Shown here: piece by piece, positions 19,469 to 33,647 of the stretch
Layout: each line of letters begins with the position of its first letter
Numbering within the stretch: the first letter of the stretch is position 1
NCBI GenBank assembly: GCA_001179505.1
Contig: CDMY01000440.1
Span: 1 to 64,000 of the forward strand
Source: Vitrella brassicaformis
Taxonomy: Eukaryota > Sar > Vitrellaceae
DNA length: 64,000 bases
Reading direction: 5' to 3'
Position numbers and translations under genes: made by a program
Notes under the pieces: model-generated
What the model saw: only the letters and a program-made list of their open reading frames with translations
What the model was told of the DNA's origin: nothing
Database searches by the model: none

Positions 19469-22400
19469 ATGGTGTGTTTTCGACTCCATACGCTTCTGCT
19501 GGGCATGGCCCTTCGCTTCGCCGCCTCTCTGTCGGCCGGCACCACGAACCATGCATTACGAGGCCCGGGGCGCTTGCCCATCGGCACCAGCGACACAGGG
19601 CCGCTCAGAGATTCTGTGGTTTCCACTCATCTTGGACGGCAGCTGCAGGCGCTGAGTAAGCAAGCACCCACAGAACGACGTGTTGCATCATGCTTGCCCT
19701 CGATCTCTTTTCTGTTGCATTCACTCAGGCGATGATTCGCCGAGTGAAGTGGCGATAAGGAGGAATGTGGCTGGGGATCTCAGCGTCAGGCTTGCGCAGG
19801 GTGATTCCGTCAATCAGGACAACGTCAGGTAAGCATGGACCGATTAAGATGATGAACTCCTAATTCAATCGTTCTGTGTGGTCAGGATGCTCGTTTTCCC
19901 GGAGAGTGCGTTGAACGACAATGAGACATGCGCTGATCTCGAGCCGGGCACGCGGACCTGGAGAGGGGACTGGCCAACCAAACTTTTCAAGCAGTTCTCA
20001 CTCCCCTGCTGGCTCGGCACACATGAAAGAAGTTGCTATGCTCACATGATAGACCTGGTCCCAGCAGTTGACAGCCAAGGCAGGACCCTTACTTGGTGAG
20101 TGATTCGGGCCCACGTATTGCCCAGCTCTCTTTTTGTCATACAGGAGTTTTCAGCTGACCGAGAAAGGGGTGTATCACATGTGTCTATGCCTCCCATCAT
20201 CTGGCACCTGCGATGCTGACCTCCAGGATGGCAACTTTCGATATGGGGCGTATCCGATTGACGGACCGAAAATCATCGTCTACTCGCCAGGTGTTGAAAG
20301 CACACTGAGATATGGCTCGACGTCGGAACGCAGAAGGCTTTCGCCCTCAGCAAGCGTCGAGTCATCGAATCAACAGACCCAGTACCTGTTCACAAACAAG
20401 AAAGGCAATATCATTCTGTTCGGCAACGATATCGAGACACATCATGGGTAAAGGCAGATATCACAGTCACACGCCTTCAGAAGATGTCTCTTGCCTTGCA
20501 TGTTGGCGTTCAGCATTGTACTTGTTGAGGACCCCAATGGCGTCTACGATTGCACGATCACTCAACCAGGGGAGTGGACGGACAAGAAAGACGCCCAACC
20601 CGATGGGCTAATTCAGCCGGACAATGTGGTGCGAATGATGAAACGAACGGACGGATCCATCGCTGCACACTATCTTTGTCCATGCAGACGAGCTTCGGTC
20701 CAAGTACTGCAGCTGTGTGGAAGGATGTCCACATCACGGACGGCGGCCGATACCGTGTGTGCTTCTGCGGCGGGCCGGTGGGACATTGTGAGGATGGCGA
20801 CAACGCACCAATACAGGGACCACCAGTGATGGTCGTCGACTCAGGTAGGGAGACATCCAAGGACGACAGTAAATTCGTGTGGCCGTCGATCCCGCATTTT
20901 TGTGTGTGTGGGCACGTATCAGTCTCCGTTCACTCGGAGAAACATACCGTGACCAAGGACTGGCCGCAGCACATCTACATTGCCCGCAAGGGCAGTGCAG
21001 ATCCAGGAGAAGAGCCGTCCCAAACAGACAGGTAAGCAGAAACCAACAATGGACGGAATACAAATGAACTGTCAAGTTGATCAACATCTCAGCGTTGAAT
21101 TCAAGATGCTAATTCCCGGAAAGGATACCTGCGGCGACCTGACTCACCCACATCTGTCGTCCGCTGAAGTGTCCCGGGACCCGCCTCACTACCCATGGAC
21201 ACTCAACATCACTGTATGCGGATCCGGAAAGGCCAAAGCACATTTTCCGGTTGCTTTTCACGCCTCATTGGCCTTGTGTTACTTGCGTGCCCTTCAGAAC
21301 TCGTCTATCCGGGTGTCGACTCTCCTTTTCAAAGAGGCACACGTGCCGGGTGTCGATCCAGATGTCTACCGGATTTGTCATTGTCAGTCCGACTCACTCA
21401 CCAATTGCGACGGAGTGAGTGGCTTCAAACAAATGATGGGCTACGTGCAGGTGCTCGAAGGTAAACAAAATGACGACAAAAGACAAATCGCTTCGCACCG
21501 TCGATTCTCGCCTTGCGCGGTCGTGTTCAGCTGCCGAGGTCACCGCCTTCGTAGAGGGCGCCTACGAGACATCTCAAGCCTTCAACCTGACACTAAATGG
21601 GACGAACTTCAATTCAGGAAACAGGCAAGCAGGCAGATGTGTCGACGAATGGTGTATATCCAGTCGTTTTTCTGGATCAGGATTCTCATTGTGGAGTCGG
21701 TCGACGAGAACCATAACTGTGGCGACCATGAAGGACAGCTGGCTCCAACAGATGCCGCCAAAGGCTACAATGCGTCATCTAGCTTTGGCGACTACTATGT
21801 TGATGGGAACGTCTCAGACGACCTCAACCAGATCACGTGGACAGTGCACCTGTGGGCCCCCGGCACGTACGCGGTCTGCTTCTGCCCTCACATGCAGTGT
21901 GTGGATTATGAGGCGTTGGGCATCGACTTAAAGGTAAGCAAAAGACATCGTTGCCGCTGCCATGGTCGTTCTCATTCGGATGTGTCTGTCAGACCAACTC
22001 TGCAGTGCATGCTGGCACCATCACCATTTCCTATCCACCCTTCTACGCCACCATGCGTATCCTCACGCCAGTTTATACAAATCAGAACGAATTTAAGATG
22101 GAGATCGAGTTCTCTCTGAGTGTTGTGCAGTCAGGTGGGGCGATAGGACACACACATGAAAGCGGTCTGACGCACTTTGGCTCTCTGTCTGCAGATGACA
22201 CAACGGCAGCTCAGAGCACCATCGAGGTCAGCAACGGCCAGATCACCCTCTTTAACGTCCTCTCGCCCCAGAAATGGCAGCTCGAGGTGCAGGGCGATTT
22301 GTCTCAGTCTGAGGTCCGTCGCCACTGAGGCATTGGTGACGCGCAATCTTGAGACCACTTGTTGCGTTGGCTTCGTTTCAGGCGGAGGCATCTGTGCAGG

Positions 22401-25400
22401 AGGTGGCCGTCATCCTGCACGGAGACAAAATAAAGGAGAAGACCTATCCCGAGCTTGGTCAGGATCCCGACAGTGGGCGGTCTCTCCAGGTGATTGAGAC
22501 GGACATTAACGGGACACTGTCGGGAGGCAACACCGCCATCTTTTATGTCGGTCGGTGGGCCGGAAAAATCCGACATGTATGGATGGAAGTCTGAGTACGA
22601 ACATGCGTCTCCCCTTGCTCGTGCAGACGTTATCCCTCCAACCTTGACAATCGTGTCACCCCTTGCGGGCGCCTGCAATAGAACTCGACGCAATGCCCCC
22701 CCGCCTCTCATGATCACCTCGTCTGAGACGGTCACTCTCACCGACGCAAGGAAGATCGACGTCCGCAACGGGTGGCTGGAGAAGAAAGATGTCCTCGAAA
22801 GCCAGCGAGGTGCTCATTTCTGGCTGAATGGCACGGACGGTGCGACTTACGTGCGGATGCACAACGAGGGGCTGGTGACGGTGTCTGTATTGGCAAATGC
22901 TGCCTTGGACGAGGCGGGCAACGCCAACGAAGCAGGGAATCAGTGCCTATTCGTCTTTGGTACGAGACATGATGACTATTCCAAGAGGCTTCTCACCTAT
23001 GCTCTTTCTGCCTGGTGGATGTGTCGTATCAGACGAGACGCGTCCTACCGTGACGCTGTCAATAGAGAATCCCTCTGAGCCGGCCACAGCTGAGGAATGG
23101 ACCTTCCTGCTGTCGTTCAGTGAGGATATGGCTCCTTTCGAGAGGGGCAACATCACGTGCCGCAACTGCACGGTCATCACCCTCGAGAGCCTGGATGAGA
23201 GTTCCTCACAAGAGTACAGGGTGACAGCCCTGCCCGATACAGAAGGCACGATGAGTGCAACCATCTCGGAAGGAGACGTCACCGACGTGGCCGGCAATGG
23301 CAACGTGGCGGCTGAGCCCATCGAGAGAAGCTACAGTGAGGAAGAGCACAATGATATGATAGATCAAATCGCCTCACTGTCTTTACGTGTCTCAATGTCT
23401 CTTGCCTGTCTGCTCAGCAAATAACCCGAAGATGACTTTGGACACCGCAAGTGTGAGGATGGCCGCCTTGAACCGCCCCACAGATGTGCTTCTCGTCGAT
23501 TTTGCTCTCAAGCTGACCCTCACTGGATCGCACCTTCATGGCAACGACCGCCCTATTCTCGTGGACGCAGAAGCGATATCAAAGTGTGAGTTGCTTTCTA
23601 CAGAAAAGCTGGATGGCCAGCTGGCGTCCAGATGGATGAGCTATCACGTGCCAAATACCCTGGAGGGTGTGAAAGACCTGATTTGCACGATGTCTGATGA
23701 GGGCAGCGCGTTCGCCTGCGAGGGATACTCCATCATGAAGGCCGGCACCTATCGGATGTGTGTGTGCGATGCATCTGAGAGGCCGGCATCACGGTGCACG
23801 ACACCAGGCAGCTACCACAATGAAGCCAAGGAGCCCGCGACATTTCAATTTGTCGAAGGTTACTTGCTTCCTGACATTTATGTCAGACCACATACTATGT
23901 TGTCTCTTCCCTCAGAGCTAATTCCTTGCGGCGGCTGCTCCTTCGGTTTCACTTGCGTCAACGGAGAATGCGTGCCGAAATGCGGCGATGGCATTTTGGT
24001 CACAGGCATTGAGGTCTGCGATGACGGTGAGCATGAGCAATAGCCACACAGCGCAAAAGGCACACAAATATTGTTTTCTATTCACAGGCAACGCGAAAAG
24101 CGGCGATGGGTGTGCTGGTGGCTGTCTGTCCATCGAGCCGGGCTTCAAGTGCCAAACCACCACTGTCTCATTCGGTGACGGACAGCCCTACAACACGTCG
24201 CGTTGCAGCGAGAAGTCCCTCTGCGACTCTCAAGATGACCCTGACGTGCATCCATGCGACGCCTCGTCTGGAGATCGGCCGCCGGCCTCGCTTTTGGTGC
24301 AGTGTATGGAGATGGATTGCTCTCAGGAAAGTGGCGGGACACCCAGCAGAACGACCATCGGCTGCTTCCGTAAGGCAGAGAGGAAATCAGGCATGTTCTG
24401 GTAGATCTTCTGTATTCTTACGATACACAGCAAGCGGGTCTTCATTCTCCCTCTGCCGAGAGCTCCGCCCGCCGAAGGTGTTGAGTCTTCGGTACGCGGA
24501 TCGCTCCTCTTCACGCCTTGCCCTGTCATTCGACCGGCCGGCTCGACTGCGGCCTGACAAGACAGACATTGACCTCTGCAGCATCTTCGACGCACAATCA
24601 CGCGCCAAGTTGGGCAAGAACCCCGAGTGCCAGATGGGTGATGTCTCCACGCAGCTCTCCATCAAGCTGGGCGGCGCTGCCTCATCAACCACATGCGACG
24701 ATCTGTTGGCGCCTGGCGATGCGGTGGCTGTCGAGAGCGGGTACTTCCTCCGCGGCGACATGACGGATGCCGTGCTTGAGGCCTTTGACCAGTCCTCTCA
24801 TTATCCTCCTCTCACGCAGTGGGCCGATGGGTGGTTCGCTGCCGGAGCCACGCTGAATGTGGAAGCCTACGTTGGACCAATGGACGGCCAACTCGGGATC
24901 GGGGTAGGAAATCATCCGTGGCGTTTTAATTGCGTCTCATCTTTTAATACGTGACGACAGGTCAAGGTTTCCAAGGCCCCGGGCGTCCTTGGGCTGGGGC
25001 ATTCCCTCGATGTGACGGCAGCCATCCAGCGGTCAGCGGCTGGGCCGATCGAAGTGACATGGCAGTGTGTCGAGAACCAAACAAATGTGCCGGCCATCTG
25101 CACAGACATCAACTCATTCCTGACAAAGCGCGGAGGTGAGATGGCGGGGAGCCACCACTCGGATACTTGGCCCTCAATGTTTCGTCCTGTTTGCAGCTCA
25201 GAGAGTGGTCACTGACCAGGCACGTCTCTTCATCCCAACAAAGGAAATGGAGAAGGCCATTGAGGAGGCAGACATCACACCACAGTCCACAATGAACATC
25301 AGCATCACCGCCCGAGACTGCCTGTACAATACAGCCTCTGACCAAGTCACCATCGCCATCTCCGCGAAGCGGTCACTCCCCATTCTCACGATCACACGAA

Positions 25401-28400
25401 TGACGCCGTCACCTCTTGCCGTCGGCTCGTCAGCGCCATTCGTTCTAAAGGCTAAGCTCGAGACATCATCAGCGGGCCAGCGCCCTGAGATCGTGTGGAG
25501 CTACCGGCTTGCCAACGAGACACAGTTCACACCTATGAGCGACCAATATGAGCTCAACTATAGGCTGTCGCCCAATCTGATGTCGTTGAGCTTCCCTGAC
25601 GGCCTGACAGCGGGAGCAGATTACACTTCTGAGGTCAAGGCGACGGCGCAGGCCCATCAGGTGTCGACCACGGCGTATTTCGATGTGGTCGTCGATGATG
25701 TCCCACAAGTGCTGGCCTCTTTCCCATCAGACTCCATAGGTAGGGAGACGCACATGAGAAAGCGGGAATGCGAAGAACTACACAAGACGTATCCTTTCAT
25801 TTACAGTCGCTTACAATGAGTGTCCTCTGCTGCTATCCGCTCGACTTTCGTCAAGCGACATCCCTCGAGGCGCTTCCCAGAGCGGCGTCAACTACCAGTG
25901 GTACTGCTTCCCTGCTGCTTTGCCGCTGCCGAGAGATGAAGACGGCAACATGGTGACGGAATACACACTCGATGAGCTTGCTGCCCTCGTCGCTGAAGAC
26001 GCAAAGTGCGCCATGTCATCATCTGACGGCCGATTTGGGGACGGCAAAAGCTATTAGAACATTGACGCCATGACAGCCGGCCTCTACATCTTTGCTGTGG
26101 GCGTGTCTTTGACGGATTCCATGAGCGATGTCGTCCGGGCACAGGAGGTGCTGGTGCGGCAAGGGGCCGCTCCCGCGTTGCAGCTTAATGTCTCGCTGAG
26201 AGAGGGGAAAATGCCTGTGGACATCCTGCACGCATCCGTCATCACCATGCGATCGCCTGCCGCCGCCTCATCCGTGTGCTATTCAGACGAGACGCTGTCG
26301 GTTATCACTGGCCAGTGGTCCCTCATCGAACTGTTGACTGATGAGTTGCCACCGATTTTGGAAGACAGCTCGCTCAATGGCTATGTCGTCAAGACACTGA
26401 CGAGTGCAGAGGATGGCTTACAAGACAGCGAGGCAGAGTCACTCATGTCGACCCAGGTGGACTCAGTTGTCGTTGAGCCGTCTCTGATGACACCGGGCGG
26501 AGCCTACGTTCTCAGATACAGCTGGCAACTGCCGGATGTGGCTGGCGTCCTTCAAAGCAACAAGTGGATTGTCAACGTAGCGCCCTCACAGGGGATGTTG
26601 CAGGCGACTTGCACTGTAGAGGACGCGCTGGTGACTCCGTCCACTAGCGGGGAACTCTTGACGGTCTTCGACTTCTCGCAGAGCTGGACGGACCCCGATG
26701 ATGACCAAGATACACTGGTGAGACGGCGGAAACAGGATCTGGCCTCCCATACCTCTGTCCGTTGCGTATCATCTGCAGGAGTACGCTCTATATATCAGCA
26801 AGTCCCCTCTCCCATGCGCAGACGCTAGAGACCTCACGCCAGGGAGTTTCGGCGACATGTTCCGAGCTTTACAGGTGTTCCGCCCCTTCCAACGATCGCT
26901 CAAGACTCGCCTACCAATCGGGGAAGCTGCTGTGGTGGCTGTCGCGCGTGATCCCTCCGGCGACACGTGTCTTGAAGGCTCCAGCGGCTTCAGTTGTCCG
27001 TGCATCGATATGGCGGTACAACAGGAGGAACCACCGTCAGTCGGCGAACTCACCGGGCTGCTGGATGAGGTGAGCCGGAACAAAAAGCAGCAGGATCTAC
27101 ATGCCACATCTCTGTTATCTTTTGCAGGCTGGCTCAAGCCTCGACGCAGAGACGCTAGGAAATGCAATGGTCGTCATTGCGTCAGCTGCCGATCCCGCCA
27201 ACAAGACAGCAACACAGGCCGTCTTCAACAGCACTCTGGCCAAATTCGGCGAGGCGCTGGCTTGGATCGATCCATTGGATGAAGATGTCAAGGTTTTCGC
27301 CACATCCCTCCGCAGCGTCGTCGAGGCCCAGTCGCCCGAGCAGATCGGCGAAGACAGCACAAGGGTCACGTCAGCCTTCACGAGTTTGCTAGAGGTGTCC
27401 ATCGACGGGGGCGCGGGAATCGACACCGAGACGGCTACCACAGTCGTCAAGGCGCTGGATGTGGTCATCGAGGGCAGAGATGCTGGCGATAGCTCGCCCG
27501 ACAAGGTGGCGAGAGAGGCGGCTGCGACCGACTCGTTGGAGAAGACCATTCAGACAGTGGGGACAGCCGTCATTCAAACGTAACGAATGGGCACAATGGA
27601 TTCGGACGCATGGCTGTCTGTCTTTGTTTGTATGTGTCTCCTTTACTGCAGCAAGACAAAAGACGATCCTCCAGTGACTGTGCACTCAGCCTCGCTGGAC
27701 ATGGAGATCAGTGTGGTGGACGTGGCGTCAGCCTCACAGGAGGGCTTCTCCGCTGCCGGCTTCAGCGTCCCGCCGCTCTCGCCGGCAGCTGGGGACTGCG
27801 AGGGCGACTTCACTCCCCTGGCGTCGGACTGGAAGAAAAACCCATACAGCTGGGCCGACTCGACCGTCAACATTTCCGGGCACAAACCAGCCATCCGGGC
27901 GTTTGAGATCCTTAGATGTGGCGTTCCCGAGGAGGTCAAGAATCTGCAAGATCCCATCCTGTTCTGCCTGGACCGGAATGTCTCGGCTTTTGATTGGGAC
28001 GATCTTCTGCTTTCTGCGAGGGAGGGCAAGGCTGAGGACGCGTCCGAGACAGACTTTGACGGCGATTGTGGCTGTGCTGACGTGTCGACGAGACGACTGG
28101 CCAGGCCGAAAACCGAGCCACTGCTTCTGCCCCTCCCCACTATATCATCGATCCACAGCAGCATACGGGCCCTTGTGCTGTCTCACATGAGCAGGGAGAC
28201 AGCCGAGACAGTCTTCGGGGCGTTCCTGGACCTTGACACCACTGGCATTATCGGAGCACCGCATCGTCAGCTATTCTTTGGCGGCCTGGAGTGGCATGGC
28301 GGCGATGCGGCAGATTCCCTCAAACCTGGCGCCTTCGAGAAGCCCGCTGAATCTGGCAACGTGACGGAGGAGTTTGAGCAGGACATTGTGGACTCAGACT

Positions 28401-29560
28401 GCAGATACTTTGACAAGGAGGCTCAGGAATGGGTGACGGAGGGCTGCAGCATTGTATGTCGAAGCCGCTCAACCATCAAATGCGGTACGTAATGAGCCGG
28501 AAATGAGGCCGGCCGTCGTCCAATGTGCGTGAATAAGCGCTGACTGTCCCTCGTTGTCTTTTGCCAGCCTGCACCCACCTTACCACATTCACAGCGGCGG
28601 CAGTCAAGGTACGCGTCAGCTGAATGTCTACAAGTACGTCTTTCCTGCAAATGGTTGTGTTTCGGCTTGGCTTTTTCCTTAGTTCACCCAGAAATTCGAT
28701 CGCACCAACATCGGGATCGTCGCGCAATCCGGCAGGTACTGGTCGACGTATCATGGACCACTATGGACATTCATTGGGCTTCCTCACTTGAATATCCTTT
28801 CTTAGCCTTATCAACGCCGACATGTTCTCCAATCCCGGGTTCTGGTACCTTTGGCTGGTGGTGTCCATCCTCCTGGCGCCCTTCATTCACCTATATCGGA
28901 AGGACAGGAAAGATTACAAGCGCCCGAACGACAGACGTCACTATTTCTTCCGCGATGCAATGGCCAAGGGGAACGAGGACTTCATCTGCAACGTCCTGCC
29001 GCCTGTGGGCATTTGTAACCAGCTCTTCATGATGCCACCCGTCCGCATCAATTGCTCCTCGTGCTACCGAGCTCTCACGTGCTACACATGTCGGAGGCGC
29101 AAGAAGGGGCGCAACAAGGGCAGGAGCAAGCTCTACGCCATCGGGGATGCGGGCGCGGACGCCGCGCAGAAGTCGGATGACGGCATGGCTCGGAAAGACA
29201 CCCTGGCCCGCATCCATGAGGCTGGCGCGACCACAGACCGGTCAGATCACAAGCCGAAGAGCGACAAGGGTGGCGACCACAAGGTCCTACGGTTTGCGGC
29301 GGAGGAGGCAGCCCATGGCGCTGCAGCAGCACCTGGGATCAAGTACACCCGGACGGTGAGCAGCTCTGACCGTCACATCGACTCGGGCAAGTCGGTATCG
29401 AGCGAGGGCAAGGGGCAGCAGGAGGAAGTCAAGTACTGGGAGGTCATCTCTGAGCAGGAGAAGGTCAGACGGCAAACCCTCGCTGCCAGCCTCATCGGTG
29501 CGACTCTACTGTACACACGCCATCATGCGCAGGTCTCCTTACCGGGCGTGCGAATGTAAT

Positions 29561-29591
<31 letters not shown>

Positions 29592-32500
29592 TGTGTGTAG
29601 GGCTACGGAACCTCAGGCACAGCAGGACCATGGCTGACCAAAGCCCAGCCTCCCATCGGCCGACGAAGAAGGGCAGCGGCGACCTCTGGAATGAGGTACG
29701 TGACAAGAAGCACCTGCCATTCCATGACGCTAATGACTTGACTGTGTGTCGTCTGTGAAGCCGCTGGTTGACATCCCGATGCTCCGTGCGATGGGGTATC
29801 GCGGGTCGGTCAAGGACAGCGAGCGCATCAGCCAGGCCCTGTCAGTGGTCAAGACGGTGGCCAGCGTGCAGATAGACAAGGAGAAGCAAAAGGCCAGGGA
29901 GCTGCTGGATGAGGTCTCCCGCCAGCCGACCAGGCAGCGGAGCCGAATGGGCAAGAAGGAGGAGGAGCAGTCGGAGAAGAGCGAGACCTCACCCAAGGGG
30001 GTATGGGACAAGATGAGGTCCTTCTTCGGTCAGAACAGCACACTCACACCAATCTACCCAGCTACCCACAAGGAACACCCAAGCTTTTTCGCCCTTTTCA
30101 TTTACCATTTTCAGGCCAGGAGAAGCCTCGACTGGCTGAGGGAGACTTCGAGCGCTTCAATCAGCTGCTCTTCGCACACAGTCTCCAAAAGAGACCGCAA
30201 AGTGGTCGGCGCCCGACAGTGGGAGATGGCAGCTATACAGTTGCTGCGCGACAACCCAGAGTCAGCAGAGAGCCAGCCCGGCGCTGTCTCGTACCTCGAG
30301 ACCGCACTTCGCCGCGAGACCGCCACGCAGCTCAATGCCCCTCCACGGCGCAGGAGGGGTAGCAGCGCCGAGCTGCTCCCAACGTTCGTCATTCCGCTCT
30401 CCTCTGCGTGTGTGCGCGTGTTGGAGATGGACGAGAGCACCCGGCTGCACCCGCCGCATGACAGCGAGGAGCTGTCGAGGCTGGTGGCGATGCAGGCGTC
30501 GCTGATGGGTGAGAGCGGTGACAAAGTTGGGACCAGCGAGGAGCAGTTCGTGGCGTGGGTGGTGACGAGTCGCTATGAGATGATTTGCCTGGTACGTTGG
30601 TCATGCATCAACACCAGCACGCTTGTTTATCTGCTGCCGTCACATGTCTCTATTTGTCTCTTGTTTCAGCATCCGAAGGCTCACTTCTCAATCCCAGACA
30701 TACAACACCTCATCGACTGGCAGGTAGGCGAAGACCGAGACACACACACGGACTCTCAATGTCTCTTTGTGCACTCAGGGCCCCCGCATCCTCCTCTACA
30801 TGACCGACATCATGTCGATCCGATGGGACCCACCCTTGCTACAAGATGCCGAGAACTTCCAGGACGACGGCGAGGTCGTAGTGCTCGGCCAGAACGACAA
30901 GGTCCTCCTCCGCCTGCAGAGCGCCGACCCAGATTGCCGCTCCGAGGACCTCTTTCACTTTCTGACTGCGGTTCTCGAAGGCAACATGGAGATCCCTGAA
31001 GAAGATTTGGACCTGGAGGAGGGCCACCATGAGGACGAAAACAGGGAGGACGGAGAGGGAGACAGCCAGACGGCCTCGACGCTGGAGAATCTCAGGGAGA
31101 GGGCGCTGCTCGAGTACTTTTCCCCGAACGAGACGCTGTCGCCTTCCTCCTCCTTCGACTGTAAGGTGTCATGCACCTTGCAAGGGGGTGCGTCCAAGGC
31201 GTCGGCGATCGAGGTTGAGTGCTGGCTCACACACGGGGGAGAGCTGCTGAGCATCAAGCCGGCGACCAGCCCTGCGGAGAATGGGGAAGATGAGGCAGAG
31301 GAGAAGGTCTACAGCTTCATGCTGAGGGATCTGACGCCTAACGTCAGCAAGTACAGAAGCGCCTCGCCCGACTTCGAGTGGCCGCTTGCCGTGACGCTGC
31401 TCGCCGAGAATGCCAAGGTCAAGCTCACCTTCACCTTCATCCACCCTGTGCAGACACAGGCCTTCACGACCAACGTCAACCTGCTCAAGGGCCGACTCGA
31501 AGATGCAGACCTCACGGGCACCGTGCTCATGCAGAGACACAAAATGCCGCAGCAGCAGGAAGGTGAGGGTGAGGAAATCGACCGCTTCAAGGGCGGCAGC
31601 CGACTATTTGACGACGATGACGGAGCAGGTCAAGACCAGGATCACGAGGCGCCTCCCCCTCGCCAACGCGAGCGCCGCGCGTCCAACGCCCTGTTCTACA
31701 TGTCACCCGAGGGCGGCGTGACCCTCCCCCACGCCGACGAAATGGACGTCCCGGACGAGGAGATCCTCACCCTCGAGGACCCCTTCACCGACAGCCCGAC
31801 CACGAAGCCGCACATCCCCATGGCCGTGGCCTCATCGGATATCCGGTCCACCAACAACGGCAACCTCCCATCCAGCAGCCGTGAGGGCAGCAATGACCAG
31901 GCGGCCACGATGCGGGCCTTCAACGCCATCCCCGACCTGGAGTCGCCCGTGCACATCACCCCAGAGCGGGATGTTATCGAGCTGCCCACAGTCCAGGCAG
32001 TTAGGGATGCGTCGTTCCTCTTCGAGACACCCACATCACCTACCGCTCCCCAGAGACAGAGTGACCAGGCCGCGAAGCAGAAGTGGGACAAGTTGCCAGC
32101 GTCCCCGTCTAGCCGAGGTCTGACGGCCAGCCAGATAGCGCAGCGGCCTGCTCTTGCGATGGAGGTGAGCCCGAAGAACAAGAAGATGACCCGGGCCGCC
32201 ACGATGGAGCGATTCAAGAGAGGGGACGACCCGAAACACGCAGGTGTACGGGAGGGATGGAATGGGGAGGGAGCGGGGGGTGCCGTGGCTGGCTTTGTCT
32301 GACTATGTGTGTGTTTGCTGGGTGCAGACTGAGACGATCGCGAAACAGGTGCAGTATCAATATTGGAGCCCCGGCCGTATCTTCGCCAAACTCAGCCTCA
32401 GAGAGCACCCCGGTAAGATCGTCCCCCGTTCTCAACGCCCACTTGATGTGTATGTGTGAGCGTCCTGTGCGTCTGTCTCATCAGTCCCAAAGTTGTGTCC

Positions 32501-33647
32501 CTACAGCCCCGCCATGAACCGGGTCCAGAGATACTCCATCTTCGCCGTCGCCCTCTTTGGCGGCTTTTTCTTCTCGTGTCTCTTCTTCAATGGTCGAAAC
32601 ACTCTCTCACACGCCCATACGACCCATCCGTCCGTCATCTCGATACTGCCCCTGTCTGTCTGCGTGCCTTCATTTTTTGATTCGTTCAGTGGATTGCGTG
32701 ACCAAGCCGGAGGCAGCGGCGTGCAAGAAGCCCTCGTTCTGGGCGCCCTTCATACCCAACTGGGAGATGCTGTTCGCGAGCATCTGGGCGGTGATACTGT
32801 CGGTGCCGCTGCCGATGCTGTTGAGGACTCTGTTCATCAAACAAGTCTTCTGGCAGGAGCTGACGCAGAAGGAGAAAGACTTCCAGGTGTGTGTCCCCTT
32901 TGTGGGGGGGGGAGGGAGGGAGGGAGGGAGGGAGGTGTGGGTGTGTGTGTTTGTGTTTATCAGATATGGTTTTGGCGCGTCAAGGACATCATTGCGTACA
33001 CCATCGTGTGGGCGTGGATCACCTGGTGTGTCTACTTCCTCCTGCTGTTCGTCCTGGTAAGTAAGCAAATGGCGCCATCGACACGCAACGATGATGATGT
33101 CTCTCTCGTCTGTGCTACCTGACTACCATGTGTGTGTCTCATACACATATTCAGAGTTTTGACCCCCGTGTGTACGAGAAGTGGATGACGGCCTCATTCT
33201 GGTCACTCCTGCACCGGTGACCACACAAACAACACAACAGCACAACATGCCCCCAAACACCCTCGTTCATTCGTGCGTGTGTCTCCCCCCTCACAGCAAC
33301 GCCAGCGCCCCTCTGTTCCGCGCCCTGTTCAAGGGGATCATCCTGATCATATCCCAGTTCACATCCATCTGCGACTGCTACCTACTCGCATTCCCACTGG
33401 TAGGTCTTTCCATGGCCATGCACAACCCACGACACACAACCGACTTCTGTCTGTCTCTGTCTGTCTGTCTGTCTGTCTCCTGTGTGCGTGTGTTTAGGTG
33501 ATTGGTTTCACCGATCCCTTGACGGAGGAGCAGCGTTTATTGGATCGGGAGCGTAAGAGGAAGAGCCTGTCGGACGAGGGGCTGCGGGAGGACGAAATGG
33601 AGGACATGGGCATCGACGAAGGCGGAGGAATGGAATTCGGAGAATAA
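19469..33647 (+). CDS. Giant polycystin-1-like REJ-GAIN/GPS membrane protein
   Basis: The start at 19469 gives a signal peptide (MVCFRLHTLLLGMALRFAAS), and phases at the first three introns agree. The ectodomain has at least five units with a Y-x-x-C-x-C signature (about 20170, 20740, 21365, 21870, 23745); two bacterial Ig-like (Big_12-type) domains ending ...D-x-AGN (about 22690-22960, 23030-23340); one Myxo/DUF4215-type cysteine repeat (CGDGILVTG...EVCDDG, about 23965-24150); a REJ region (about 24960-27000, FDFSQSWTDPDDDQD and TRLPIGEAAVVAVA); a helical GAIN-like part; and a GPS (C-R-Y-F...W-V-T-E-G-C, then CACTHLTTFT, about 28390-28610) with the H-L-T cleavage site. TM1 (FWYLWLVVSILLAPFIHLYR) follows. 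A roughly 1,000-residue cytoplasmic acidic/low-complexity region precedes four more hydrophobic segments: YSIFAVALFGGFFFSCLFF, FASIWAVILSVPLPMLLRTL, IIAYTIVWAWITWCVYFLLL and IILIISQFTSICDCYLLAFP. No clear PLAT and no polycystin-2-type channel were found. Interior splicing is approximate. Confidence 0.8.

Noticed and set aside
28822-33647. Separate gene starting at the Met near 29630 or 30780
   Set aside because: Intron phases connect the exons from the GPS through TM1 to the last TM, and polycystin-1-like layout expects TM segments after the GPS. A split is possible but less supported.
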